Origin: Mycobacterium stomatepiae
GTDB lineage: Bacteria; Actinomycetota; Actinomycetes; Mycobacteriales; Mycobacteriaceae
Reading direction: 5' to 3'
Assembly (NCBI RefSeq): GCF_010731715.1
Contig: NZ_AP022587.1
Coordinates: forward strand, 2,418,001 to 2,482,000
DNA: 64,000 bases
Shown here: positions 54,701-61,800 of the stretch, in pieces
How positions within the stretch are numbered: the stretch's first letter is position 1
How the letters are laid out: each line of letters starts with the position of its first letter
Translations under genes and position numbers: made by a program
Notes under the pieces: generated by a model
Seen by the model: only the letters and a program-made list of their open reading frames with translations
Told to the model about the DNA's origin: nothing
Databases searched by the model: none

Positions 54701-57334
54701 TGTGGACGTTTCCAGCTCGTTGTCGGCGGTGGCCATGGCCGGTTGGACCCAGCCGGCTTGGTCCCGGTCCCCGTAGAGGACGGCGGCGACCCCTTCACGC
54801 AAGGAAGTCAACACCGCGTCGAAGCCGTTGATGGCGACCTCGGTAGGCAGCGGCAGTAAGCCAGTGCGGCGTGTGGCTTGACTTTGCTGCTCAGCGGACA
54901 TCGCCATCGCCCCGTCGGCCCATAACGGCCAGGAAAGAGCCAGGGTGCGTCCTGGTCGGTCACTGCTGGCGGCGCGCTGCTCCGCCAGCGTTTCCAGGGC
55001 GGCTTCGGCAGCGGCGTATGCGCTTTGTCCGGCGTTGGGCAGCCACGCCGCCAAAGACGAGAAGGCAATAAACCACCGCAGTGGATCGTTGGTTGTGGCG
55101 CTATCGAGCAGCTGGAAACCGCGCACTCGGGCGGAGAAGGTCTCGGTAATGGCGTCGGCTGTGATCCTGTGGTGCAGCTGGTCATGGCGGGTGCCGGCCA
55201 GGTGGAAGACGGCTTCGATGGGTCCGTGGCACCGTCGAACGTCAGCTAGCGCGCGATGCACTTGAGCCGGGTCGGCCACGTCGCAGCGGTGATAGGTCAC
55301 CGCCGCGGACTCCGCGCGATTAGCCCACCTCTGCAACAGGTGCTCCGAGGGGGTAGATCGGCCCAGAAGCGCGATTCGTGCACCGTGGCGGGCTATCAGA
55401 TCTTCGGCGAGTAACTGGGCCAGCGCACCCGCCCCTCCGGAAATCACGCATACCGCGCCGGTCAGCGTCGAGGTGGCGTCGGCAGCACCAAAGTCGCCAA
55501 ACTGCTTGCTGGTAGCGCATAAAGCTTCGACGGTTCGACGGCCCGGCGCCCACGTGATGACTCCGGCGGTTTCTGACAACGGTTGAGCACGTGCAAGCTC
55601 GTCGACGAGGGCATCGCCCACGGTTTCGGCGCTACAGCGAATGATCCGGCCATGAAGTCGAGGGGCTTCTTGCCGAACGGTGCGAAGCAAGGCTGCTGTG
55701 GCTCGCGTCGCGGCTTCGGTCTTGGCGTGCAGCTCGGTTAGGGAGGCGATGACGACGATATCAACGGGTCCGCTTGTGCCGGCGCTAATTTGACTTACCG
55801 CCCTCGCGAGGGTCTGGGTGACCTCTTCGGCGTCGCAGTCGGGCTGAATCGTCAGAACGACCGCGGGCGGGTTCGAGGCGGAGGAGACCAGGGGTAGCTC
55901 GCCGCTGAAGTCCATACCGGAGCAGATGTGAACGTTTGCGTTGTGACGTTTGAGGATTCGTACAGTATTGTCGTCGAGACCGCTGGCAACGATGTGGCGA
56001 CCTACTAGGACTTCGTTTGCACAAGGCGAGAGCTGCGGGTCGCGGATCTGTACGGGCGCCGCCAGGAAAGCACAAACGGCGGATGGGTTACTGCCCGATT
56101 GGGCAGGGCTAATCGTGCCCAACCGCTGGTCGTGCGGCGAGGAGATGTCGGGCTGTTCTCCGGCACCGGTCATGGGCAGCGGTCCATGGACGCTGTCGAG
56201 GTAGTGGACTAACGAGTCTATGTCGGTGTACTCAAACAGCAATGTTGGATAGAGCTGAGTGTCCACGACCTGTTCAAGTCGTCCTGCGAGGTCGACCATG
56301 GCGGTCGAATCCAGACCGAGCTCGTAGAAGCCGGTGTTCGTGGTGATGTCGGCCGGCTCGGTATCGAACAGCTTGGCAATCCAGCTGCGCAGCAGCTGTG
56401 TATACGTTCGAGGTGTTTGTTCGAACGACTCGGCGGGGGCGCCATCGTGGCGGGCAATCGCCGGCCGGTTATTGGGTCCGGGGTCAGACGAATTGGTAAC
56501 GAGTCGAGTGATGAGGTCTGGGGTCCGGATTCGTTTGCAGCTCAGCTTTTCAAATATTGCGCACAACCGACCATCAGGGCTGTAGAGGCAGTAGTCGTTC
56601 TCGATGATCTCTGTGCTATCGGCAAGAGTCCCGGCCTGCGGTGCAAAGAGCAGAAATTTGGCGGGTAAGGGCGCGGCGCAGACGAATCGGTCAATGTATA
56701 TCGGGATGTATGGTTCGCGGGACGCAGCGTCCATCTGGCCGTAGGCGGCAATTGTGGAAGCGTCCAGCGCGGCGGGATGTAACAAGAATTGTTCTTGGCC
56801 AGGCTGCTCAAGGGCAAGTTCAGCGACTAGGGCTTGGCCCCTGACTCGCAGGTCGCCCGTGCATCGCATGCGGGAACCGTGCTGGATGCCTTCGGCGCGG
56901 GCACGTCGGTACAATTCGCTCATCGCAATTACACGGTCGCTTTTCTGCATCGTTGGAAGCGCGGGCGCGGCGACGGGCGGCGTACCGAGAACGAGTCTGG
57001 CCTCCATATTGGTAGCCGATGCCGTAGGGCTATCGCCAGGATGGACGGCTTGGCTCGATACCCTTATTCGACCGGATGCAGTGGCGGTAGGTAGTTCGAT
57101 GACGACACTGACTTTTCTCGAGATATGTTCGGTTGTCGCTAACGGCTCGGAGAATAGAATCCGTTCGAGTGTCACAGTTTCTAGCGCGATGTTGTGGTGG
57201 ACCAAACATCTCAGCACGACATCGAGGAGTGCAACGCCAGGCAGCACGGAAGTGTCGTGCACCCGGTGGTTCTGCATCACGAAATCGTCGTGGCGCAACG
57301 TGAAGGTCGCGTGGATCGGTGCAGCCTCACGCAC
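37004..57334 (-). CDS. Giant AT-less (trans-AT) polyketide synthase with terminal DUF-SH-TE, leinamycin type
   Basis: About 6,776 residues. Start is GTG 57334, chosen for AGGAGG 8 nt upstream and an 8-nt overlap with the preceding synthase gene. Domain order with key residues: DH (His23), ACP (Ser343), KR (Tyr773); KS (Cys1071), degenerate carrier-like segment (about 1375-1420), ECH (GHAAGGG at about 1667), ACP (Ser1880); KS (Cys2192), DH (His2600), KR (Tyr3142), ACP (Ser3329); KS (Cys3591), DH (His4067), KR (Tyr4624), ACP (Ser4777); KS (Cys5018), ACP (Ser5530), ACP (Ser5650), DUF2156/GNAT-like (about 5750-6030), SH lyase (PLP Lys6304), TE (Ser6613). No module has an acyltransferase, so malonyl units must come from a separate AT. 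The terminal SH domain is expected to add sulfur from cysteine. The overlap with the LnmK-like gene links it to the beta-branching cassette. Confidence 0.93.
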   Translation of the reverse strand: MREAAPIHATFTLRHDDFVMQNHRVHDTSVLPGVALLDVVLRCLVHHNIALETVTLERILFSEPLATTEHISRKVSVVIELPTATASGRIRVSSQAVHPGDSPTASATNMEARLVLGTPPVAAPALPTMQKSDRVIAMSELYRRARAEGIQHGSRMRCTGDLRVRGQALVAELALEQPGQEQFLLHPAALDASTIAAYGQMDAASREPYIPIYIDRFVCAAPLPAKFLLFAPQAGTLADSTEIIENDYCLYSPDGRLCAIFEKLSCKRIRTPDLITRLVTNSSDPGPNNRPAIARHDGAPAESFEQTPRTYTQLLRSWIAKLFDTEPADITTNTGFYELGLDSTAMVDLAGRLEQVVDTQLYPTLLFEYTDIDSLVHYLDSVHGPLPMTGAGEQPDISSPHDQRLGTISPAQSGSNPSAVCAFLAAPVQIRDPQLSPCANEVLVGRHIVASGLDDNTVRILKRHNANVHICSGMDFSGELPLVSSASNPPAVVLTIQPDCDAEEVTQTLARAVSQISAGTSGPVDIVVIASLTELHAKTEAATRATAALLRTVRQEAPRLHGRIIRCSAETVGDALVDELARAQPLSETAGVITWAPGRRTVEALCATSKQFGDFGAADATSTLTGAVCVISGGAGALAQLLAEDLIARHGARIALLGRSTPSEHLLQRWANRAESAAVTYHRCDVADPAQVHRALADVRRCHGPIEAVFHLAGTRHDQLHHRITADAITETFSARVRGFQLLDSATTNDPLRWFIAFSSLAAWLPNAGQSAYAAAEAALETLAEQRAASSDRPGRTLALSWPLWADGAMAMSAEQQSQATRRTGLLPLPTEVAINGFDAVLTSLREGVAAVLYGDRDQAGWVQPAMATADNELETSTPEPLSTNASLPQITGQDRPQSLQSKPTIYRGPLELAIVGLAGRYGTAETPDEIWAILSSGTDSIQPVPVQRWVGRGVPTTTLNAAGQRHGSFVDSWDRFDPAMFRISRRDAERMDPQERLFLETCWTAMEEAGYPATNLKRRDVGVFVGVMWNHYQLAAVKEAAPTAMHAAIANRVSYALDLTGPSLAVDTACSSSLTAISLAANALAAGHCHMALAGGVNLTTHPAKYLQLAEGGFLSADGRCRTFGSGGTGYVPGEGVGVVLLRPLADALADGDHIWGVLEAEAINHSGHSSGFSVPTPVGQAEVITTALHRHHIDPDTISYVEAHGTGTALGDPIEIDGLQRAFGNHRKPASVPIGSIKSIIGHLEGAAGIAGVTKVLLQFWRKQLLPSLHAETLNPSIDFTSSVFSVQRELAPWAKPEETPRRACVSAFGAGGANAHVILREPPRAPLNQSVGPQDLFPISARDIQGLREYAARLAARLRALEEPGTEPQRLVSELLGVDATEIRFDDTLESLGLSHSETHSLATRLGRTPLLDEPISSWIGASATPVLAAVAFTLQCCRTGLQERTILIAHSCTDLVQKLTALASGISECDTTDIVDNKWEPTVRRWLAGEDIDFASLWTNRPNTIHLPVPALGSGRYWVGEWQARHQATEETTINPSTPIRPPIGESEKSVPNKGPEPDGSDLVSVTELTGGIAIVAMIDSSHHNMFTTALLARLEHEFACIASRDDVRVVILTGTERTFSMGATPETLEQLARKESTFTAAPFLFEGLQRCPVPVIAAVRGHAAGGGFAFALHADIVILDLDGTYTANFAKYGFTPGLGATAATAGKLGDVLAAEMFFTADTYSGRELRDRGAAVRCVPSEDVLDQALTIARQVAALPPDPIRGMKAQRGQHELEKIRQAVDNEIVLHDQVLGDSAVAAVRARLAPRSAPSSIGTVPSGAIKSPKDRKPSRGISANNETLAAIQETVETVLSQQLFIEPDEINPTSTFSEMGLDSLGAVELATQLNKTFNLNLESVFIYDHPRLKDLVDAVATFIPETPRAPTTPAPSANADEQLTRQLLATRLNKPDHSRSTRGGENRSAQVTLPNPQSIQTRPMDSPTLLSIRPRASSAVHESRSADPKGRQSSTVPDDARQKSFDPIAIVGMSARYPGARNLDELWALLRDGECATHAVTAASWERRDEVADPAHAPGPIIGQAALLEDIDRFDAAFFGISPREAELMDPQQRLFLEHAYLALDHAGYAVGPETPINCGVFVGSASGDYLQYLRARNESDSGQTFLGNSTSVLAARIGYMLNLHGPTVSLDTACSSSLVALHLACQAIRSGDCDMALAGGVALMTTAQMHTWNARSGMLSARGRCASFDASADGFTLGEGVGVVVVKPLSAAIRDRDTVHAVIRASGINGDGKTNGIAAPSAASQLRLMHRVHADAAISANDISYHESHAAGTQLGDPIEAKALAEVHRDRSPQRGPCPIGSVKSNLGHTTLAAGIAGLLKVVLSMRHQTIVPTLHFTELNKNIPSNGQLAVVTKLQPWPAENRVATLSSFGVSGTNAYIVLADAPTSASPNCPAAELDTDADLILPVSAHSSPALTERLARLADDLADETPLADVAFTLCVGRAAMTHRAVVCAADAEEAVEAIRSALASELPPTVIGTLSASHEERAQAYLTGADIDWSSDAPRSGRRIALRPYPLGDTRHWIDDPRPHEYTENAWLRDHRVLGRSLVPAAALPAYIAARLERPVELSNLQWLRPADTDDANRLGLTTQTSADGTRRWCLEIDGTPVAQATDNKTGASHPDHIQTPLGSAQTVRATNLYRRFWAAGIEYGSSYRLLAEIRRTADQAEATLRIKAETHPVHVIDAALQLVAALIGSDKDAAPAVPSSAETLAIYGDLLTARTCSALRRADGKFDILARDRAHRPILAVTGFTLAPLGAGSGGRTTLDILLPAWLPIIPQQQASITDNDGAAVIDLTKPAPTTAEHLIIDARQISDDGLDGGLQNLRNLLASAARPNATSPPSTITVVTAGASELSGAQQRPSQAAIQGLAAAGRSELAGTTSIRLIDVDAGIDDPLDAMRPPQGTDAVRAADGRWFRRAYQRPPIDTAHTPAPPEGLTYLLVGGAGGLGRALSERLVRAGARVGWIGRRPLDARLTAELGRLRTAGATVAYEQADLLCATELDRAVRRIRRELGPISRAVHTAMVLRNAPLHATSDDDLAAVLGPKVVGIRNLTDALEPEPLDQFLIFSSVASIVDSPGQANYAAASRYLDAWARLVRVRRGVPTTVVNWGYWGSIGAVAGSGTADAMAAKGIGSIDATEGFGALERLLSSNIPQVIILRADPNRYPDFGLAIVADTDIAVTDASTFVSSIAPHPRSLTTADRQAPNVIRNPDGSDGMNTAMPSTSAIPADAAPLNAARNFVRNTVAKVLKLPAAAVELEEPLQTYGVDSMMAMELLRALESQLGELPTTLFYEHLTVGQVADYLRTAKREAFAPRHSVPAPAALNDSTQVGKTHNHIGEIGQLKPNLSAISQPNESSPTNSTSVAIVGVSGRYPQAPDLDALWDKLRAGQSCLTQVPSERWDWRRYAGARQEPDRSYNHFGGFLQDVDHFDAGFFNILPRDAARIDPQERLFLQTCWDLLERAGHNGRHTRERSTGVFVGVMYGSYGQMAAAHGWPDGNYGLGHSSYWSIANRVSQFFDFTGPSMAIDTACSSSLSAVHLACQAIRSGSCRQAIAGGVNLILHPAHHIALSAMNMLSDGRACHTLDARADGFVPGEGVGAVLLRPLADAIADGDQILAVIRGSEMNASGRSQGYTVPNAPAQAAVITSALNRAGLRGSDLSYIELHGTGTKLGDPIEIAGLRTAIQFEVSELDAAHPVHVGSIKANLGHLEGAAGIAGLTSVLLQLGHEELVPLAGLSNVNPDVDLGERLRPSGQVQPWPANPLCPRIAGVSSFGAGGANTHLIVAEAPNLQRLRRSSSDAPLLLLSARHNSELREYARTVARWLRAQPAGSVDLPSVEWTSQVGRRALEVRLAVSTNGGVDELAKALELVADGCESSAVSISAIDTKAPIDPTLAPRIAQLLLADRDLPGLAAAWTSGMDIDWRELWSSPPPRCAFPTIPFRGRSYWFTKESGQTSLPSPAHRAARTLSDHPAGHPVQATDAPSPNRSLSPEEKDLEWMRDLADDHLVAGKPIVPGMALVAALLGHVPNEEICLSDVHWYAPIPAADAMAAELDCDGQFRCVAIEGTVVADARVGPSVTSPTGHAMMHPSAVDEPAISAAQFYDDLAASGLAVGVSLRTITRVQLAATRAIAWLQVPAHLDGRAAVAALLDGALQTLTGLIETPSVPAGVSYMWLSPLPTEAVAVATRSAQGESYELTLYDHEGAVVAEMRGITIRPTASLVSAHPTVRGQLEYLRVQTVAAPPVASAAPERVVLDGSAVAAEPIIAALRAHGHTVHDDGSADTVVHIPARADDADVAQTLSDGLNRLLALVNKIDAQHTNRPRRLIVALGTGCSSVQQRAVDAGYRAAIRTVVAERPSLSAVTIDVAALAPAQRPSAIAEHLHADSSLTVTPDGAFTHQLAPFTPATTSPLLRPGGTYLITGGSGELGRIFAGRLLDLAPVTVILAGRRVPGAQLTAWMTGRSNANRRLDYIQLDITQPEAVTRALKTIEEQHGPLNGVIHAAGLRQDARLSELTYHHIDTVVRPKVGGLTTLYAAITKPLDFLILCSSLATHTGNPGQFAYVAANACADELATRLGETLCKNTVSVAWPLWANGGMRVDPATERLFAETFRMLPLPNEAGLAAFEYALSGHDAAFAVVQRPRLGHDDARSNFSDHRPTDQTPASGPSDHAVPGNAHDLLDAVLDQLRALASEFLLVAPEQVDTNIELLDTGFDSISLTDLANRLNALYGTTLTPATFFSFSTLNAIARYLVTEEYAAVSAAQTMRPTTVQRATDTRQRAVLPDDKPLRADGPEPIAICGMAGRFASAANLDQLWGALTESRSLVSNPDDRRMQLAGRSFDQIWPAGYLTDIERFDAAAFGISPREAALMDPQHRLLLEVVSETLQDAGYPPPALAGRAIGLFAGVSTNDYGTLITRAGGRVPPHAATGVAHAILANRISYQFDWCGPSEVIDTACSSSLVALHRAISALRRGECEAAIVGGVNALLDSGLFQAFDASGMLSAAGRCASFDAAADGYVRGEGVGALFVKPLSAAQADNDAIHAVILGSAVGHNGHSPSLTAPRPQSQAQVLQAALADAHVEPGQVGYIEAHGTGTKLGDPVEIEGLKQVFAEATTPVAVGSVKTVVGHMEAAAGMAGLIRTALSLRNGVLTPLVHFTEKNPLIDLSKTPLRLLTEAQPWNERRIAGVSSFGFGGTNAHVVLAAAPDRGPAERSVVPGAVIVPVSAPSSDQLRRYCSALATRILADRLTACDVAFTLRTGRDDHPIRACVQASDTAELAAGLQAIADGISCHISDVHEPGVSELVARWIAGEKVTWPRTTGRRVHLPPIPFAGQRHWFTSAIETQIGNTQPLAAPPLSTIRPNLPPPRDNLTDKNPGDTEPHARSQVVLSAVNQNQPTYRAVMRPNNMAAPVRTQLAHTAPVKACVDNPSVHIRSHVTGVVVAATSKLLLLPDEAIDLTADFARLGLDSIYRMDLVRALNAELGTDIKTAELYEFSNLHELITALCRPNQSVSASSAPAPAPVAPERPATETPSASTPPPLREGNRGHDESASVTAAKSLVGEVVTLVSRVTNRPVQPGQSFEDAGLSSFDMLRVIAALESTVGFVPKSIMFDEKTPELLATWLAAERGVHSLVNDLKNLIPAVPAVQTGHTAYGTVLRKSDLVGDPQMVKLVAELDRQHAREGGLPGRDIAPLIFLSSSRDGYLNFTERDGLLLAWSCVCAQDRFQNLIDEWVAWARDNGMRPNLFAMQAVETVAGQPFTATPFGTVQRLPDISEFSLSGTAMQRLRHKISRFKSTPAVKLTEYTLGSDSGVDARVVALIDEWAERKSMVNPYVTTVRREFLCGKLAERHRLFLTSVASTIVAAIVITAIPSENGYLLDLEFGAHDMPGGAMEYAIVEIINILRGEGVQMFSFGATLGVKIASSANPHVDVETALEQMRKAKIFDGEGNFRFKNKFRPQNLPIFLCQPAESSAADLAPLVLLIADPSVTDRAELAVNSQASIPLASTGRRDHSDKLVVAQDSPRRAQLRRCGFNTLSIAPQEGAAEMTTDSWAERDDAHIFARARDLADLVEAACPELAAQTTLPFGFVHADTSGRAAEAALLRGIPRDRSIFQANLFPSWLFNLADVGLQTHTVPTVAATTEPDLSALAEAVDREGSRLGLIALELATNAFGGTPLTLDVVRSVRDIARSAGVPLVLDATRGGGNSALLLGTDSDTPDQAMHDLWRQMLELADAVTISLPKEWGVGSGGVVATDHGPFVDALRGHVADRGEPVSLAGRRTIAAALADHYWWAQAVRSRVRQVAQLASVLRGCGAPLAACGPHAVFLDVAAARRNSDERGPTRQETMAGYLAWLYEQCGVRAAPHLASGFAPGQDWVRLAVPVGLANADIESVSTALAGAFRNANPPRPLLAVPGPTPEYRLREEVPDDIAVDLSIRSTNITTGDNIAAIHDECPHAVRHLIEQDATSIEVVEAGSGPVIVLLHPFNIGLGFFAKQFAHLSTDYRVIGVHAAGVGASTGPADLSFEALADTVVESVRSLGVTGRFVIGGASFGGLTAQALAARHPDDVSGLVLLGSSHKVGNRHGEINRLEDVSAEDFAAIATAGGGAESAHEDARQQLLRCESMNPRIGLRYLDMFASRPDLLEKSRTLQVPTLIIHGELDTVIDIAIGRRLAEAIAGAQWQPIRGAGHFPSITAAAEVNTLIREFIRKCSTC
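42850..47080 (-). other. Synthase 2 module: KS-DH-KR-ACP (second copy)
   Basis: KS has DTACSSS, IELHGTGT and NLGHLEG. DH has DDHLVAGKPIVPG and LLDGALQ. KR has ITGGSGELGRIFAGRL and NPGQFAYVAAN. ACP has DTGFDSISL. Expected product: a second double bond, conjugated with the first. Confidence 0.85.
47200..51275 (-). other. Synthase 2 module: KS-DH-KR-ACP (first copy)
   Basis: KS Cys in DTACSSS; the His motif is unusual (HESHAAGT instead of EAHGTGT) but the His is kept. DH has DHRVLGRSLVPAAAL and HVIDAALQ. KR has LVGGAGGLGRALSERL and DSPGQANYAAAS. ACP has YGVDSMMAMEL. Expected product: a double bond. Confidence 0.85.
51540..54605 (-). other. Synthase 2 module: KS-(ACP-like)-ECH-ACP
   Basis: The KS is intact (DTACSSS, VEAHGTGT, IIGHLEG). 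A short carrier-like helix bundle lacking the DS motif (ESLGLSHSETHS) lies before the post-KS linker end. Then comes a crotonase domain with RGHAAGGGFAFALHADIVI and TYTANFAKYGFTPGLGAT, which resembles PksI/ECH2-type decarboxylases of beta-branching. ACP: MGLDSLGAVEL. The ECH in place of KR/DH marks this module as a likely site or source of beta-branch processing. Confidence 0.8.
54606..57334 (-). other. Synthase 2, split module: DH-ACP-KR
   Basis: These domains complete a module whose KS is at the C-terminus of the preceding protein. The DH double hot dog has NHRVHDTSVLPG (His23; the usual Gly of HxxxG is His) and LLHPAALDAST with the catalytic Asp. ACP has LGLDSTAMVDL. The KR keeps Ser and Tyr (FSSLAAWLPNAGQSAYAAAE), but its cofactor loop reads SGGAGALAQ, with Ala in place of the third Gly. 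The order DH-ACP-KR, with ACP before KR, is typical of trans-AT and leinamycin synthases. Confidence 0.85.
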
Positions 57335-58860
57335 GTTTCCGGCCTCCTGTGAGATCCCAAGTTTCGCCAACGGCTTCATCAGTACTCACTGTGGCTTGAG
57401 ACTTGGCGAAGTTCTGCACTGAAGTGAACGTCGGGGGCGAGAAGTTCAAATCAAGCAACGACGACGTCCATTCGTCTGACGGGTTGTGGTGCATGTCGGC
57501 AGATGCTGACTTCGTGATTGCATCGAGAGCCTCGACCCAGAGCCGGCGACGACGGAAGACTGGCGCCGGTAGCGGGCTGATGCGGGCGTGATGATCGCCG
57601 GGGGCTTCGCTGACGATGAGATGCGCGTTTGCGCCGCCGAGGCCAAAGGCGCTTACCCCAGCTAGGCGAGGTCCATCTGGCCAGGCTAAGGCGGTGCGAG
57701 CCAAGGTAAATGGCGATGACTCGAACTGAAAACGTGGATTGGGACGATCGCAGAACAATGTCGCCGGGCGAAGGTCATTTTCGATAGACAAGATCGCCTT
57801 GAGTAACCCGGCGATACCCGCGGCACTCATCAAGTGTCCTATGTTGGATTTGACACTTCCGATCACGCAGTAGCCACTGCGTTCGGTCTGAGCGCGAAAA
57901 ACATCAGTCAGTGCTCGGAGCTCAATAGGGTCGCCGATGGGTGTGGCGGTGCCGTGAGCCTCGAGCAGTCCTATCTGTGACGCGGTTACCCCAGCGCGTT
58001 CAAGGGCGAGGCTGACGACTTGCTTTTGGCCGTCAATACTTGGCGTAGTCAGACCCATCGTTCGGCCATCATTGTTGAGGGCGCTGCCTCTGATTACGGC
58101 ATGAATCCGGTCGCCGTCACGCTGAGCTTGTTCAAGCGTCTTTAGCAGCAGCAGCCCGCATCCTTCGCCGGGCACAAACCCATTGGCCCCCTGGTCGAAG
58201 GTGCGGCATACACCGTCCGGCGATAGTGCGCCAGCTTGGGTGAACTGTACGTACACCGATTCGTCGAGAAGGATGTCCACGCCCCCAGCGATGGCGAGCT
58301 CGCTGTCACCAGCTCTGAGGCTTTGGCAGGCGACGTGCACCGCTGAGAGCGCCGAGGAGCAGGCGGAATCGATGACGAGGTTGGGGCCACGGGTATCTAG
58401 ATGCTGCGCAAGTCGAGCAGCGATGAAGTTTTGGTCGCCACCTAACGCCGCGTCCCTGGCTGCTTTGGTGACGCGGCGGCGGTAATCACCCATTCGAGAG
58501 CCGATGAAGATGCCGACTTGAGCTCCCGCCAACTGCTCGCGATCTCGGCCCGCATCGGCGAGGCAGTGTTCGGCCTGCTCGAGCACAAGTCGGATCGCGG
58601 GATCTAGCGCCGCTGCCTCGGTTTCACTCATGCGGAAGTAGTCGGGGTCGAAGTCCTCGATTCCCGGGATGAATCCACCCCAACGCGAAACGGACCTACC
58701 GGCGCCGCCATTTCGATCATAAATTCTGGCGACGTTCCAACGCCCTGGGGGGACTTCGCAGACAGAGCAGGTCCCAGAGGCGAGGTTCCGCCAAAAGGTC
58801 TGATAGTCGGGCGCGCCGGGCATCCTCGCAGCCAAGCCAATGACGGCGATGGATTGCTGG
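57327..58860 (-). other. Synthase 1: terminal KS of a split module
   Basis: KS has VIDSACSSALSA, LEAHGTATPIGD and NIGHLMSAAG; then a tail of about 100 residues rich in Ser and Thr that may act as docking region to the N-terminal DH of the next protein. Confidence 0.85.
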
Positions 58861-61800
58861 TGGTCGGCGACAATGGGTGGGCGAGCGGGCGTAGTCAGTG
58901 ATGATTTTTCCAGCTCGCTTGATACGGGGTGGGCGCCAGGCGCCGTGAGAACCGCCGCGAGGTCGGTGAGGTGCGGGAACTGCAGCAAAGTCCCAGGCTC
59001 AACCGGTCGTTTCAGGTGCTTTTCGATGTCGTCTGTCAGTCGGGCCAGCATGACCGATTCGACGCCCAGGTCACCGAGCTTCCATGTTGGATCAATCTGG
59101 TCGGCCGTCAATCCACAGTGTGACGCCACGATTTGGATGAGCCAGTCCACGTTTACGGGTTCTGTCGTTGTGTGCGGGCACAACTGGTCGACAGTGGGAA
59201 GGCCTGCTGGCAAAGGGGCTACGGGCTTGCCACTGCCGGAGGCGTGCAGGACGGCTACCGGAGCCACAGCCCACCGCCCGCCGCGATGGGCGACTGCTTC
59301 GGCGATGACCAACCTCAGCACAGCTAGCGCGGCGTGATCGTCAAGCAGATCCAACCCAGCACGGCGACATGCCGCACGCGCGGTTTCGTCGGCTCGGGAG
59401 CTTTCCCACACGGGCCAGGCGATAGTGGCCATACCGGGCAGTCCGTTGCGGCGGGCAGTGTCGGCCAGCAACTCGAGGGTCCGGTTGGCGGCGGCGTAGT
59501 CGCCGACGCCGGCACTTAACGCGGGTACGACTGCGGACAGCGAGCTGAAGCTGATAACAAAATCCAACGCGTGATGGTCGATCACGTCGAGCAGGGCGCG
59601 GATTCCGTCATTTTTCGGGGAACTGACCATGTCCAGCATGTCCCAGGTCGCGGAGGTGAGCGGACCGCCGACGCGCGAGGACACGCCCGCGCAGTGTACG
59701 ACGCCACGGATCGGACCCCAACGACTACAAAGTTCGCCGACAAATGAATCGAGCGCACGACGGTCGGTGATGTCGGTGAGATAGACGGCCACCTCGACTC
59801 CCGCTGAGCGAAGCTCGGTGATAGCCGTATCGAATTCCATCGTTCTGGTACGACCGGCAAGTACCAGCCTCCGCGCCCCCCAGGCGGCGAGTTGGCGCGC
59901 CACCAGCAAACCAATACCCCGGGTGGCGCCGGTGACTAAGTAGGTGCCGTACGACGACAGGACTGCGCTGGCGGTGGTTGCGGTTACTTCGGTCCATTCG
60001 GGGACCAGCAGGCCCAGGCCCTGAGGTCCGCGAGAGCAACAGACCTCCCCACGCACTTTTGATCCGACCAGAATTCGCAGCGCACCTGCTAGCTCAGCTG
60101 CGTCGAGAAGCGCCGTCGTGGATAGATCCAGGATGGTGACATCCAGATTGCCATGTTCTGCCGCCAGAGCACCGAGCAGTCCGGCTAGCCTGGCGCCGCC
60201 GGGATCCGGTGGCGCCTCAGAGACCTCCAACAGGCCGTTCGCGACCTGGATGACATGCAACGCGGCATCGACCGGGCGTGCTGCAGCGTCCCTGACCAGC
60301 TCGTAAGCGTTCCGCCAGCCGTCGTCGGTCGGCGAAGACGAGGTCCGAACTCGCGGCAGGTCGTTAAGCAGAACGAGCGTGGCCGAGCCTGATGACGGCG
60401 CGAGTAGGGGTGCTGCCGCTTGCGCGGTAGCGACAACCGTCATGGGCTGTGTTTGCCCTTCAGACCGGTACCAGTGGTCGGCGAGGGACTGCACCAGATC
60501 CGAATCGGCGTCGCTAGCCACCACCACCAGCCGGCCAGCATCCGCTGGGGTTGACGTCAGTAGCCGCCGCCAAGTGCGGTGCGCACTATTGATGGTGTCA
60601 TGACGGATCGGCCAAGGTGTTGCCGTATCTGCCCAGCACCGCATTCGCGCAAATGGATAGGAAGGTAAGCCGACAATGCGTCCAGGGGGTGTCTTCGGCG
60701 GCTGGTAGCCGGTGGGGCTCCATTGACCAGGATTTGAGATCCTGGCGTCCTGGTTTGCAGCGAATTCTCGCAGTCGGTCGATTGCGTCCAGACGATCGGT
60801 TGCCTCGCAGGTCCATAGTTCGCGAAGTCGCTCGCGACCGACCTGCAGGGTGAACGCGACATCGATGAGCCGTAGAGTCCCGTCACCCTCAAGCCGGTCT
60901 GCCAAGGCGGACGCTTGTTGCCGTACCTGATCCCGGGTTGCAGCGGACAACATCAACTGGACAGGTTGGTGCTCGACATCGACAGGATGGTTCTCGTCGG
61001 CGCCATCTGGGCCAGGCGGGGGGGACTGAAGAATGGCGTGGGCGTTGACGCCGCCGGCACCGAATGCGCTGACGCCCGCCAACAGGGGACGTCCAGATGG
61101 CGGAGCCCACGCCTCAAGGCTGTCGGCGACACGGCATGATCCCCATTCGATCTCGTGATTAGGGGGCCGTGAGTGCAATGAGGGCACCAGCTGGCGATGC
61201 CGGATCTGTAGCAGCACCTTGACCACCCCGGCGAGGCCGGCGGCGGCCTCAAGGTGCCCGATATTGGTCTTAATCGAGCCTATTGGTAGGGGCCGGTCGC
61301 GGTCGTGGTCTAGACACGCGCGAAGCGCAGCTATCTCGATCGGGTCACCTAGGGTCGTTCCCGTACCGTGCGCTTCGACATAGTCGATGTCTCGTGGAGC
61401 TATTCCGCCATCCGCGAGAGCCCCGTTAATTGCTGCCGTCTGGAAGGCAGGGTTGGGTACGGTGTAGCCGGCCGTCTTGCCTCCATGGGCGATCGCGATC
61501 CCTCGTAGTAGGCCGTGGACGCGGTCATCACTGCGGCGTGCGCTGATGGCGGTGCGCAGCACGAGCGCAACCGCCCCTTCGCCGGCGACGAAGCCGTCGG
61601 CTGCCGATGAGAACGTGGCGCATCGGCCTGCTGCTGACCGCATGCCCAGCCGTTCCTGTTGGACGGTCTTGTTTGAGTGGACGCTAATGTTAACTCCGAC
61701 GACAATCGCGGCCTCAACAGTTCCGGATCGCAGCGCCCGGGTGGCCAAGTCGAGAGCCACGTGCGACGAGGCGCACATCGCGTCGACCGTGAAGCTAGGT

